The notes below the pieces were generated by a model. That model made no database searches and was not told the origin of the DNA. It was given only the letters and a program-made list of their open reading frames with translations. Below, one piece after another: positions 44,610-51,889 of a stretch of 64,000 bases of DNA. Every line of letters begins with the position of its first letter. Positions within the stretch are counted from its first letter, which is position 1. The stretch comes from Rugosimonospora sp040255525. GTDB taxonomy: Bacteria; Actinomycetota; Actinomycetes; Mycobacteriales; Micromonosporaceae. The stretch covers positions 7,826-71,825 of the forward strand of contig JBDZVD010000022.1 in the NCBI GenBank assembly GCA_040255525.1, written 5' to 3'. The position numbers were made by a program, and so were the translations under genes.

Positions 44610-44657
44610 ATCGACTGTCAACGTAGCCGCCGGTTGGCTGTCTCGGAGGTACCTGGA

Positions 44658-45098
44658 GTGACCGAGTTCCTCGACTTGCACGGCAAGACGTCCAAGGTGC
44701 TGCGAGCCGCGGCCGAGCTCGGTATGCAGCGTCACGGGCTGCACCTCGGGCAGAACCACCTGCTCGCGGTCCTCTGGGAGGAGGACGGCCGCACCCCCGG
44801 TGAGATCGCCGCGACGGTGAACGTCACCACGCCCGCGGTGGTGAAGATGGCGGGAAGGATGGTCGAGGCGGGTCTCATCACCCGGCGCCGGGACGACCGG
44901 GACAACCGGCTGGTCCGGCTGTGGCTCACCGATGCGGGTCGCGCCCTGCGGGAACCGGTCGAGACCGAGCGCCGGGTACTCGAACAAAAGGTCACCGAGA
45001 ACCTCACCGGCCCCGAACGCGACCACCTCATGTCCGCCCTGGCGAAGGTCTACCAGTCAGCGAGCGCCCTGCTGGGCGGGGCGATGCCGGCGGACTGA
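44658..45098 (+). CDS. MarR family transcription regulator
   Basis: 146-aa winged-helix regulator: GEIAATVNVTTPAVVKMAGRMVEAGLITRRRDDRDNRLVRLWLTD spans the recognition helix and wing, preceded by LHLGQNHLLAVL. GTG 44658 is preferred because GGAGG stands eight bases upstream; a longer frame begins inside the operator region. Likely represses itself and the divergent NmrA-like gene in response to a small phenolic or redox ligand (family knowledge). Confidence 0.88.
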   Translation: MTEFLDLHGKTSKVLRAAAELGMQRHGLHLGQNHLLAVLWEEDGRTPGEIAATVNVTTPAVVKMAGRMVEAGLITRRRDDRDNRLVRLWLTDAGRALREPVETERRVLEQKVTENLTGPERDHLMSALAKVYQSASALLGGAMPAD

Positions 45099-45305
45099 GG
45101 TCCGCCCGCGTACCGGCGTCCCGCCGACCCCGCTCGCCCACGGGGCGAGGCGGTGGCCGCCTGTGCGCTCCGGACGCGGGGTGGGCGCAGAAATGGGCCG
45201 CCGCGGGCGGGTGAGCCAGCGGTGTGACCCGGGCCGCCGGGTGGAATGCTCACCCCGGCGGCGCCGTTCGCGTCTACTGTCCACGCCGCAGGGAAAGGAC
45301 GGGAG

Positions 45306-46361
45306 ATGCCCGCACCGCTTGAGTTCGCCGTCGACACGTTCGGGGACGTCACCAAGGACGCCGGCGGGCACCGGCTGCCGTACCCGGAGGTGATCCGGAA
45401 CGTGGTCGAGGAGGCGGTACTCGCCGACAGCCTGGGGATCGACGCCATCGGCATCGGTGAGCACCACCGCGACGACTTCGCGATCTCGGCTCCCGAGATC
45501 GTGCTGGCCGCGATCGCCGCCCGTACCGAGCGGATCCGGCTGACCACCGCGGTGACCGTGCTCAGCTCGGACGACCCGGTACGGGTGTTCGAGAAGTTCG
45601 CGACGCTGGACGCGGTGTCCGGCGGGCGGGCGTAGATCATCCTCGGTCGCGGGTCGTTCACCGAGTCGTTCCCGCTGTTCGGGTACGACCTGGCGCAGTA
45701 CGAGGAACTGTTCGAGGAGAAGCTGGACCTGTTCTCCCGCCTGCTGGACGAGGGTCCGGTGACCTGGCAGGGCCGGCTCCGCGCGGGCCTGTCGAACCAG
45801 CAGGTGTACCCGAAGACGGCGTCCGGCCGGATCCCGACCTGGGTCGGTGTCGGCGGCAGCCCGGAGTCGGTGGTCCGCGCGGCCCGGTACCGGATGCCGC
45901 TCATGCTCGCGATCATTGGCGGCCAGCCGGGGCGCTTCGCGCCGTACGTCGACCTGTACCACCGCGCTCTCGCCCAGCTCAAGGTCGAGCGGCTGCCGGT
46001 CGGCGTGCACTCGCCCGGGCACGTCGCCGAGACCGACGAGCGGGCCCGGGAGGAGTTGTGGCCGCACTACCGGGCGATGCACGACCGGATCGGCCGTGAG
46101 CGCGGCTGGGGACCGACGGACCGCCACCGGTTCGATGCGGAGGCCGACGAGGGCTCGCTCTACGTCGGGTCCCCGGACACGGTGGCCGCGAAGATCGCGA
46201 AGACGGTACGGACCCTCGACGTCGACCGGTTCGAGTTCAAGTACAGCTCCGGGACGCTGCCGCACGAGAAGATGATGACCTCGCTGCGGCTGTACGGCGA
46301 GGAGGTCGTACCGCGGGTACGGCAACTTCTCGCCGAGGAGCCGGCCACCAGCGGCGCCTGA
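45306..46361 (+). pseudogene. LLM-class flavin-dependent oxidoreductase interrupted by one in-frame TAG
   Basis: The frame from ATG 45306 (GGGAG just upstream) to 46361 codes for 352 codons of a luciferase-like monooxygenase, the normal family length. Codon 110 (45633-45635) is TAG. The sequence reads SGGRA-stop-IILGRGSFTESFPLFGYDL, where relatives have Glu, so a GAG-to-TAG single change is the likely cause. Both sides keep clear homology and frame. It is either a recent pseudogene, a sequencing error, or a readthrough case. Confidence 0.85.
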
Positions 46362-46448
46362 GCCGGCGGGCAACCGGGAAACGGCTCCCACCTGCGGCGA
46401 TACCACCCTCGGCCACCCTGCCGGTTCGTTCCGGAGGGGTACCGTTGG

Positions 46449-47984
46449 TTGCGGTCGCCGGCAGGCCTGCGACCTCAACCCAACGGGACCGGCACCCGCC
46501 GGTCCCTCCGCGATATCTGGACTGGTGCCGTGCCCCTCGACCAGCTCCTGGACGGCGTGACCAGCGCCCTCGACGACGCCGCGTCGGTCACCGAGGCGTG
46601 TGAGCGCGCTGTGCGGGTGCTCGCCTCGCACACCCCGGCGATGATCGCCGTGCTGCTGCCGGTCCAGGACCGTCTCCGCTGCGTCGCCGCTGCCGGCTCC
46701 TGGCACGTGTATTCCTCCCTCCCGTTCAGCGCGGGTGTGGCGGGAAGGGTCTACCGGACGGCCCGGACTGCCGTGCTGACCGACGTGTCCGCCGACGCGG
46801 ACTATGTCCCGCTCGGCCCCTCGGTCGCGGTCGAGATCTGCGCGCCCATCCCGGGGCCCGGCAGCAGCACCGGCGGGGCGTTCAACATCGAATGGACTGC
46901 TCCGGTCGACATCGGCCTGTGGCAGCCGGTCGTCGAGGCCATCGCGGCCCGGATCGGCGCCCGGATCTGGGCGCTCGGTGGCTCGCCCAGCGAGTCGGGC
47001 AGCGAGAGGCTGCTGCGCCACGCGCTGAGCCTCGGTACCGCGCAGGACGAGCGCCAGTTGCTGCACCGGTCGCTGGTCGCCGCCCGTGAGGTGTCCGGGC
47101 TGTCGACCGCGGCGGTACTGCTGCCGGGCCGAACCGGGGCGCGGGCGCTGTTGGACGACCGGAACCCCACCCCGCTCGGCGACCGGCTGGCCGCGCTCGG
47201 GCCGCAGGTGCTGGGCCAGTTCACGGCACGGGCGCGCCGGCACGGGTCGGCCTACACGCTGGGCGAGCCGGCGCAGTTGGATGCCCGCGGGTTCGAGCAG
47301 CTCATCTCGATCGGGGTGGGCACGATGATCTCGGTACCGGTAGGGCCCGGCCGCGACGCGGAGGCCGATGCTCACTCCGCCGGAGCCGTACTGCTCGTGG
47401 TCGACGAGCGGGCCATCCGCCCCGACCCGTCGATCCCCAACCTGCTGGAACTACTCGCCGCGCATGCCTGGACCAGCCTGGACCGGCTGGAGACGCTCCG
47501 CCGGCTGTCCGAGAAGGCCAGCTCCGACCCGTTGACCGGCCTGCGGCACTACGGCCCGTTCGGGGAGCGGCTGGCCCGGGCGACACCGGGCCGTACGGCC
47601 CTGCTGGCCATCGACGTCGACCGGTTCAAGCAGGTCAACGACGAGTACGGGCACCAGGCCGGCGACCGGGCGCTGGTGGATCTCGCGCGTACCCTGCTGG
47701 CGACCCTGCGCAGCGGGGACGAGCTGTACCGGATCGGCGGCGACGAGTTCGCGGCGGTGATCGAGGTGAAGCGGCCGGAGGAGGCCCGCATGATCGCGGA
47801 GCGGCTGGCGCAGGCGGCTCGCCGGCAGGGCCGGACGATCAGCGTGGGCGTGGCGCTCCAGGCCCCGGCGGAGTCCGCCGCGGACACCCTGCGCCGCGCC
47901 GACCAGGCGCTCTACGAGGCGAAACGCACGGGCCGGGACGGCGTGCGGGTGGCTTCGACCCGGCCGGCCTCCGGTGTCGCCTGA
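46449..47984 (+). CDS. Diguanylate cyclase with N-terminal GAF-like domains
   Basis: 511-aa GGDEF protein. Two GAF-like regions (about 25-170 and 180-340) precede a GGDEF domain (about 355-500) with an intact IGGDEF active-site motif, DPLTGLRHY and DVDRFKQVND. RSGD five residues before GGDEF matches the RxxD inhibitory site, so the enzyme is probably active and product-inhibited, making c-di-GMP from GTP. No membrane helix; the signal sensed by the GAFs is unknown. Start uncertain: TTG 46449 with GGAGGGG upstream, or GTG 46530. Confidence 0.85.
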   Translation: MRSPAGLRPQPNGTGTRRSLRDIWTGAVPLDQLLDGVTSALDDAASVTEACERAVRVLASHTPAMIAVLLPVQDRLRCVAAAGSWHVYSSLPFSAGVAGRVYRTARTAVLTDVSADADYVPLGPSVAVEICAPIPGPGSSTGGAFNIEWTAPVDIGLWQPVVEAIAARIGARIWALGGSPSESGSERLLRHALSLGTAQDERQLLHRSLVAAREVSGLSTAAVLLPGRTGARALLDDRNPTPLGDRLAALGPQVLGQFTARARRHGSAYTLGEPAQLDARGFEQLISIGVGTMISVPVGPGRDAEADAHSAGAVLLVVDERAIRPDPSIPNLLELLAAHAWTSLDRLETLRRLSEKASSDPLTGLRHYGPFGERLARATPGRTALLAIDVDRFKQVNDEYGHQAGDRALVDLARTLLATLRSGDELYRIGGDEFAAVIEVKRPEEARMIAERLAQAARRQGRTISVGVALQAPAESAADTLRRADQALYEAKRTGRDGVRVASTRPASGVA

Positions 47985-48113
47985 CCCCGGCCGAAACGCC
48001 CATGACCGACGGTCACTCCGGCCCCACCCGGTGTGGTCCAGGTCACGAAATGCCCAGGCCGGGACCTCGCGTTGTACCCATCGCTGGTGTGCTCCGTGTC
48101 CCCGGGCCTCACC
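47985..48113. other. GGDEF to small-RNA spacer, no gene
   Basis: No supportable reading frame. TGTGG-TCCAGG-TCACG at 48032-48047 resembles a Crp site (8 of 10 positions of TGTGA-N6-TCACA). CTCACCTAA at 48109-48117 resembles half of an actinobacterial iron box; the other half is absent. Confidence 0.4.
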
Positions 48114-48235
48114 TAAATTGCCTTCGCGGAATACCGTACGGCTGGAGCCGTGTCGCGCCACTCGCCGAGAGGCGACCGGCACATCAGCACACGTAGGTCC
48201 CCGTCGCACCGCGGTGCGACGGGGACTCTTGTTTC
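48114..48235 (+). ncRNA. Predicted small structured RNA with intrinsic terminator
   Basis: TAAATT at 48114-48119 is a good -10 box with no gene behind it; a start near 48126 gives an RNA of about 105-110 nt. It contains ACGGCT-GG-AGCCGT (48138-48151), TCGCC-GAGA-GGCGA with a GNRA tetraloop (48162-48175), and a terminator at 48197-48226 followed by TCTTGTTT. The region has no plausible reading frame. It lies between convergent GGDEF and asd genes. I could not match it to 6C or another known actinobacterial sRNA. Alternative: the hairpins are just the GGDEF transcript's 3' end. Confidence 0.45.
48197..48234 (+). terminator. Intrinsic terminator: 30-bp perfect palindrome plus T-rich tail
   Basis: Bases 48197-48226 are exactly self-complementary (arms beginning GTCCCCGTCGCACC), followed on the forward strand by TCTTGTTT. 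On the reverse strand no T-run follows, so it serves rightward transcripts: the small RNA and/or the GGDEF gene. Confidence 0.85.
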
Positions 48236-48332
48236 CCCGCCCGCTCTTCCGACGTGCGGCCACCGGACTCCCCGGGGATCGCCCGGGGCCACCCGGTGAC
48301 CGCACGCTGTGTGCGGAAGGAGGGGTGAATGA

Positions 48333-49403
48333 TCAGTGCGCCGGGACGAACTCCGCGGCGAGAACCTCGGCGATCTGCGCGGTGTTGAGGGCGGCGCCCT
48401 TGCGCAGGTTGTCGCCGGTGACGAACATGTCCAGGGCCCGGGGGTCGTCCAATGACTTGCGGATCCGGCCGACCCAGCACGGGTCGGTGCCGACCGCGTC
48501 GATGGGCATCGGGAACTCCCCGGCCGCCGGGTCGTCGACCAGGATCACACCCGGCGCGTGGCGGAGCACTTCGCGGGCACCCTCGGCGTCCACCTCGGTG
48601 GCGAACACCGCGTGAACGGCGGCCGAGTGCGCGGTGACGACCGGTACCCGGACGCAGGTCGCGGAGACCTTGAGGTCGGGCAGGCCGAGGATCTTCCGGG
48701 ACTCGTTGCGGACCTTCATCTCCTCCGACGACCACCCGTTGTCCTTGAGCGAGCCGGCCCACGGCACCACGTTGAGCGCCATCGGGGCGGGGAACGGGCC
48801 GAGGTCCTCGCCGACCGCCCGCCGGACGTTGCCGGACCGGGAGCCGAGGTTGGGGTCGCCGGAGATCCGGTCGATCTGCCCGAGCAGGGTGTCGATGCCG
48901 ATCTTGCCGGCCCCGGAGACCGCCTGGTACGAGGCCACCGTCAGCTCACGCAGGCCGTACTCGTGGTGGAGCGGGGACAGCGCGACGATCATGGTGAGCG
49001 TGGTGCAGTTGGGGTTCGCGATGATCCCCTTGGGCCGGTTGCGGACCTGTTCCGGGTTGATCTCCGGTACCACCAGCGGCACGTCCGGATCCATCCTGAA
49101 GGCGCCGGAATTGTCCACCACCACGGTGCCCCGGGACGCCGCGATCGGGCCCCACTCCAGGGACACCTCGTCGGGTACGTCGAACATCGCGACATCGATG
49201 CCGTCGAACGCCTCCGGAGTCAACGCGTGCACGGTCAACTCCTCGCCGCGCACCAGCACCGTCTTCCCCGCCGAGCGCGCCGAGGCGATCAAACGGATCT
49301 CGCCCCACACGTTCTTGCGCGAGGAGAGCAGGTCGCACATCACCGCGCCGACCGCGCCCGTCGCCCCGACAACGGCCAGGCTCGGCAGATCCCTGTCGAC
49401 CAC
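48333..49403 (-). CDS. asd: Aspartate-semialdehyde dehydrogenase
   Basis: Reduces aspartyl phosphate to aspartate semialdehyde with NADPH, the branch point to lysine/diaminopimelate, threonine and methionine. 356 aa; VVGATGAVGAVM is the NADP loop, PNCTT (about residue 132) contains the catalytic Cys, and the C-terminal RKGAALNTAQIAE is conserved. GTG start three bases after the lysC stop, using AGGT inside the lysC end as ribosome binding site, so lysC-asd are one operon. Confidence 0.96.
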   Translation of the reverse strand: MVDRDLPSLAVVGATGAVGAVMCDLLSSRKNVWGEIRLIASARSAGKTVLVRGEELTVHALTPEAFDGIDVAMFDVPDEVSLEWGPIAASRGTVVVDNSGAFRMDPDVPLVVPEINPEQVRNRPKGIIANPNCTTLTMIVALSPLHHEYGLRELTVASYQAVSGAGKIGIDTLLGQIDRISGDPNLGSRSGNVRRAVGEDLGPFPAPMALNVVPWAGSLKDNGWSSEEMKVRNESRKILGLPDLKVSATCVRVPVVTAHSAAVHAVFATEVDAEGAREVLRHAPGVILVDDPAAGEFPMPIDAVGTDPCWVGRIRKSLDDPRALDMFVTGDNLRKGAALNTAQIAEVLAAEFVPAH

Positions 49404-49406
49404 TTG

Positions 49407-50672
49407 TTACCTCCCGGTCCCGCCGTAGACCACGGCTTCCTCGTCCCCGCCCAGGTCAAACGCATCATGTATGGCGACCACCGCGGCGTCCAGATCGGTG
49501 TCGCGGCAGACTACCGAAACCCGGATCTCGGACGTGGAAATCATCTCGATGTTGATGCCGGCCTCGGCCAGCGCGGCGAAGAACTTCGCGGCGACCCCGG
49601 GGTGCGAACGCATCCCGGCGCCGATGAGGGAAACCTTGCCCACGTGATCATCAAAGAGCAGGCCCTTGAAGCCGACCTTCTCCTGGACCTTACCGAGTGC
49701 CGCCATCGCCGCCGGGCCGTCGCTCTTGGGCAGGGTGAACGAGATGTCGGTACGCCCGGTGCCCTCGGTCGACACGTTCTGGACGATCATGTCGATGTTC
49801 GTCTCGGCCAGCGCCACGGTCTCGAACAGGCGGGCGGCCTCGCCCGGCTCGTCCGGGACCCCGACAATAGTGATCTTGGCCTCGCTGGGGTCGTGCGCGA
49901 CGCCGGTGATCAGTGCTTGCTCCACGGGAAGATCCTCCATCGAGCCGGTGACGATGGTCCCCGGCTTGTTCGAATACGACGAGCGGACATGGATCTGCAT
50001 GCCGTAACGCCGTGCATACTCTACGCATCGCAGCATCAGCACCTTGGCGCCGCAGGCGGCCAGTTCCAGCATCTCCTCGTAGGTGATCGTTTCGATCCGC
50101 CGGGCGTTCGGCACGATCCGCGGGTCGGCGGTGAACACGCCGTCCACGTCGGTGTAGATCTCGCAGCAGTCGGCACGCAGGGCCGCCGCCACCGCCACCG
50201 CGGTGGTGTCCGAGCCGCCCCGGCCCAGCGTGGTGATGTCCTTGGTGTCCTGGGCCACGCCCTGGAATCCGGCGACGATCGCGATGGCGCCCTCGTCGAG
50301 CGCGCTGCGCAGCCGGCCCGGAGTCACGTCGATGATCCGTGCCTTGCCGTGCGCCGACGTGGTGATCACACCGGCCTGCGAACCCGTGTACGACCGGGCC
50401 TCGTACCCCAGGTTGTGGATCGCCATCGCCAGGAGCGCCATCGAGATGCGCTCACCCGAGGTGAGCAGCATGTCCAGCTCCCTGCCGGGCGGAAGCGGGC
50501 TGACCTGGTGGGCCAGGTCGAGCAGTTCGTCGGTGGTGTCACCCATCGCGGAGACGATCACGACGACATCGTCGCCGGCCTTCCGGCTCGCCACGATCCG
50601 TTCGGCTACCCGCTTGATGCGTTCGGCGTCCGCAACCGACGAGCCGCCGTATTTCTGCACCATGAGCGCCAC
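49407..50672 (-). CDS. lysC: Aspartate kinase
   Basis: Phosphorylates aspartate, the first and feedback-controlled step of the aspartate family. 421 aa; kinase domain begins VQKYGGSSVAD, with GRGGSDTTAVAVAAAL and TDVDGVFTADPR. Two ACT domains fill the last 160 residues (ITGVAHDPSEAKITIVGVPD and the SLIGAGMRSHPGVAAKFF block) and should bind lysine/threonine. Actinobacterial lysC often also makes a beta subunit from an internal start near the ACT domains. GTG start with GGAGGAG upstream. Confidence 0.97.
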   Translation of the reverse strand: MALMVQKYGGSSVADAERIKRVAERIVASRKAGDDVVVIVSAMGDTTDELLDLAHQVSPLPPGRELDMLLTSGERISMALLAMAIHNLGYEARSYTGSQAGVITTSAHGKARIIDVTPGRLRSALDEGAIAIVAGFQGVAQDTKDITTLGRGGSDTTAVAVAAALRADCCEIYTDVDGVFTADPRIVPNARRIETITYEEMLELAACGAKVLMLRCVEYARRYGMQIHVRSSYSNKPGTIVTGSMEDLPVEQALITGVAHDPSEAKITIVGVPDEPGEAARLFETVALAETNIDMIVQNVSTEGTGRTDISFTLPKSDGPAAMAALGKVQEKVGFKGLLFDDHVGKVSLIGAGMRSHPGVAAKFFAALAEAGINIEMISTSEIRVSVVCRDTDLDAAVVAIHDAFDLGGDEEAVVYGGTGR

Positions 50673-50845
50673 GCGAGTGACTCCTCCTCCATCGCGACAA
50701 CGCCGCCGGTCACTGCGGCCGTCGCGGGGCGACAGCCTTCGTCAGGCCGGCGGCGCTAGTGGGACAGCCCCAGGGTACCGGCGCGTCGCGGCACCTTGGA
50801 GAGTCGATCCCACGATCCGGCCGTTGTGTGACCCACAATGGCTCG

Positions 50846-51601
50846 GTGCGCCTGAGAGCCGGAACCGCCGCTATCATCCTGGTCGGCGTGCTATCGACGA
50901 CCAGTTGCACCACCATGCCACCGCCGGTGGACCCCAGCCCGAGCCCGGGGCCGACCGGGCCGACCGATGCCTGGGGCCAGCTGGCCGCCCGGGTCGCGGC
51001 CGCCCAGGACAAGCGGTATGTGGCGACGTACACGCTGGCCACCCGGGGGCGGGCGGTGCGTACCGTCGCGGTGACCGTGGCGGCCGACGGATCGTGGCTG
51101 GTCACGGTGCCCGGCGGAGCCCTGGGCGGCACCGCCGACGTGGCGGTGGCCGACACCGCGGCCGGGCTGTACCAGTGCGCCCTGGCCACCACGCCGGGCG
51201 TGACTCCGGGCTGCGTACGGGTCGCCGACCCGACCGGTACCCTGCCGGCCAAGAACGACCCCAGGGTGCAGTACCTGTTCACCAGCTGGCTGCCCATCCT
51301 CGCCGACCGCGACCAGGCCATCGCGGTCAACAACGCGACCCTGAAGGGCGCCGCCGGCCAGTGCTTCTCGGTCGAGCCCAACTCGGCGGCGCTGGCCGCT
51401 CCGGTGGACGCCGGCATCTACTGCTACGGCGCCGACGGCACGCTCACCGCCGCCGCGCTGGCGCTGGGCACGCTCACGCTGACCGGAGCGCCGGGGCCGG
51501 CACCGCCGACGGTGACGCTGCCGGCCCCGGTCGTGGCCGGCACCCCGCTGCCGACGACGTCCCCGTCGCCGAGCGCGGCACCGCCGGCCGGCGCGCCATG
51601 A
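50846..51601 (+). CDS. Putative secreted lipoprotein, unknown function
   Basis: 251 aa. The signal peptide VRLRAGTAAIILVGVLSTTSC has a basic start, hydrophobic core and lipobox STTSC. The mature protein has about 190 residues of beta-type sequence with two Cys (YQCALATTPGVTPGC, QCFSVEP, IYCYG) and ends in a Pro/Ala/Ser-rich tail. No known domain was recognised. GTG 50846 is chosen because it begins the signal peptide and CACAAT lies six bases upstream. Divergent from lysC. Confidence 0.7.
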   Translation: MRLRAGTAAIILVGVLSTTSCTTMPPPVDPSPSPGPTGPTDAWGQLAARVAAAQDKRYVATYTLATRGRAVRTVAVTVAADGSWLVTVPGGALGGTADVAVADTAAGLYQCALATTPGVTPGCVRVADPTGTLPAKNDPRVQYLFTSWLPILADRDQAIAVNNATLKGAAGQCFSVEPNSAALAAPVDAGIYCYGADGTLTAAALALGTLTLTGAPGPAPPTVTLPAPVVAGTPLPTTSPSPSAAPPAGAP

Positions 51602-51735
51602 GCGCCCGCCCGGTCGCCGGCCGGCGGGCCGTGGCGTACCGGCTCCACCCGCCGGCCGGGGCGCGCGAGTCCCCGGCGAGGGTGATCCACCTTCTCAGAT
51701 CCCGGGAGCCGGGCATCGGTCGGCGGATCGAGGCG

Positions 51736-51741
51736 TACAGT
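51736..51741 (+). promoter_or_regulatory. Likely leuA operon -10 box
   Basis: TACAGT ten bases before the leader-peptide ATG. The transcript would begin almost at that ATG, typical of actinobacterial amino-acid leader peptides. Confidence 0.4.
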
Positions 51742-51751
51742 GTCCGGTGTT

Positions 51752-51841
51752 ATGTCGCGGGTACTGCTTCTTGGGTGCCGCGGCGGGGCTCCATCCGGCC
51801 GGCACCCCGCCGCGGAGTTGGCGCGCGTCCTCGCCTCCTGA
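51752..51841 (+). CDS. leuL: Leucine leader peptide upstream of leuA
   Basis: A 29-codon frame reading MSRVLLLGCRGG... to TGA, with three consecutive Leu codons (CTG CTT CTT, 51764-51772). It ends 48 bp before leuA. Two CTT codons in succession are unusual in this GC-rich genome, in keeping with a codon chosen to sense charged tRNA-Leu. A hairpin starts six bases after the Leu run. Too small for usual gene calling; support is position, codon content and structure. Confidence 0.6.
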   Translation: MSRVLLLGCRGGAPSGRHPAAELARVLAS

Positions 51842-51877
51842 GCATGCGGACCCAGCCGGTCACGTCCTTCCGGCTTT
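51778..51877 (+). promoter_or_regulatory. leuA attenuator region (two hairpins)
   Basis: CCGCGGCGGGG (51778-51788) pairs perfectly with CCCCGCCGCGG (51805-51815), overlapping the leader peptide just after its Leu codons. A second hairpin AGCCGG...CCGGCT (51854-51875) ends in TTT and lies just before the leuA ribosome binding site. A ribosome stalled on the Leu codons would disturb the first stem. Exact mechanism (termination or blocked translation) is inference. Confidence 0.5.
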
Positions 51878-51889
51878 GGAGCTTCCGAC

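Noticed and set aside
48109..48119. Full iron box (IdeR/DmdR site) before the small RNA
   Set aside because: Only the right half (CTCACCTAA) matches; the left half differs at nearly all positions.
48002..48196. A 64-codon frame in the GGDEF-asd gap
   Set aside because: No ribosome binding site, no recognisable composition, and it overlaps the structured small RNA.
48126..48235. Match to the actinobacterial 6C small RNA
   Set aside because: The hairpin loops do not carry runs of six C; loops are GG and GAGA.
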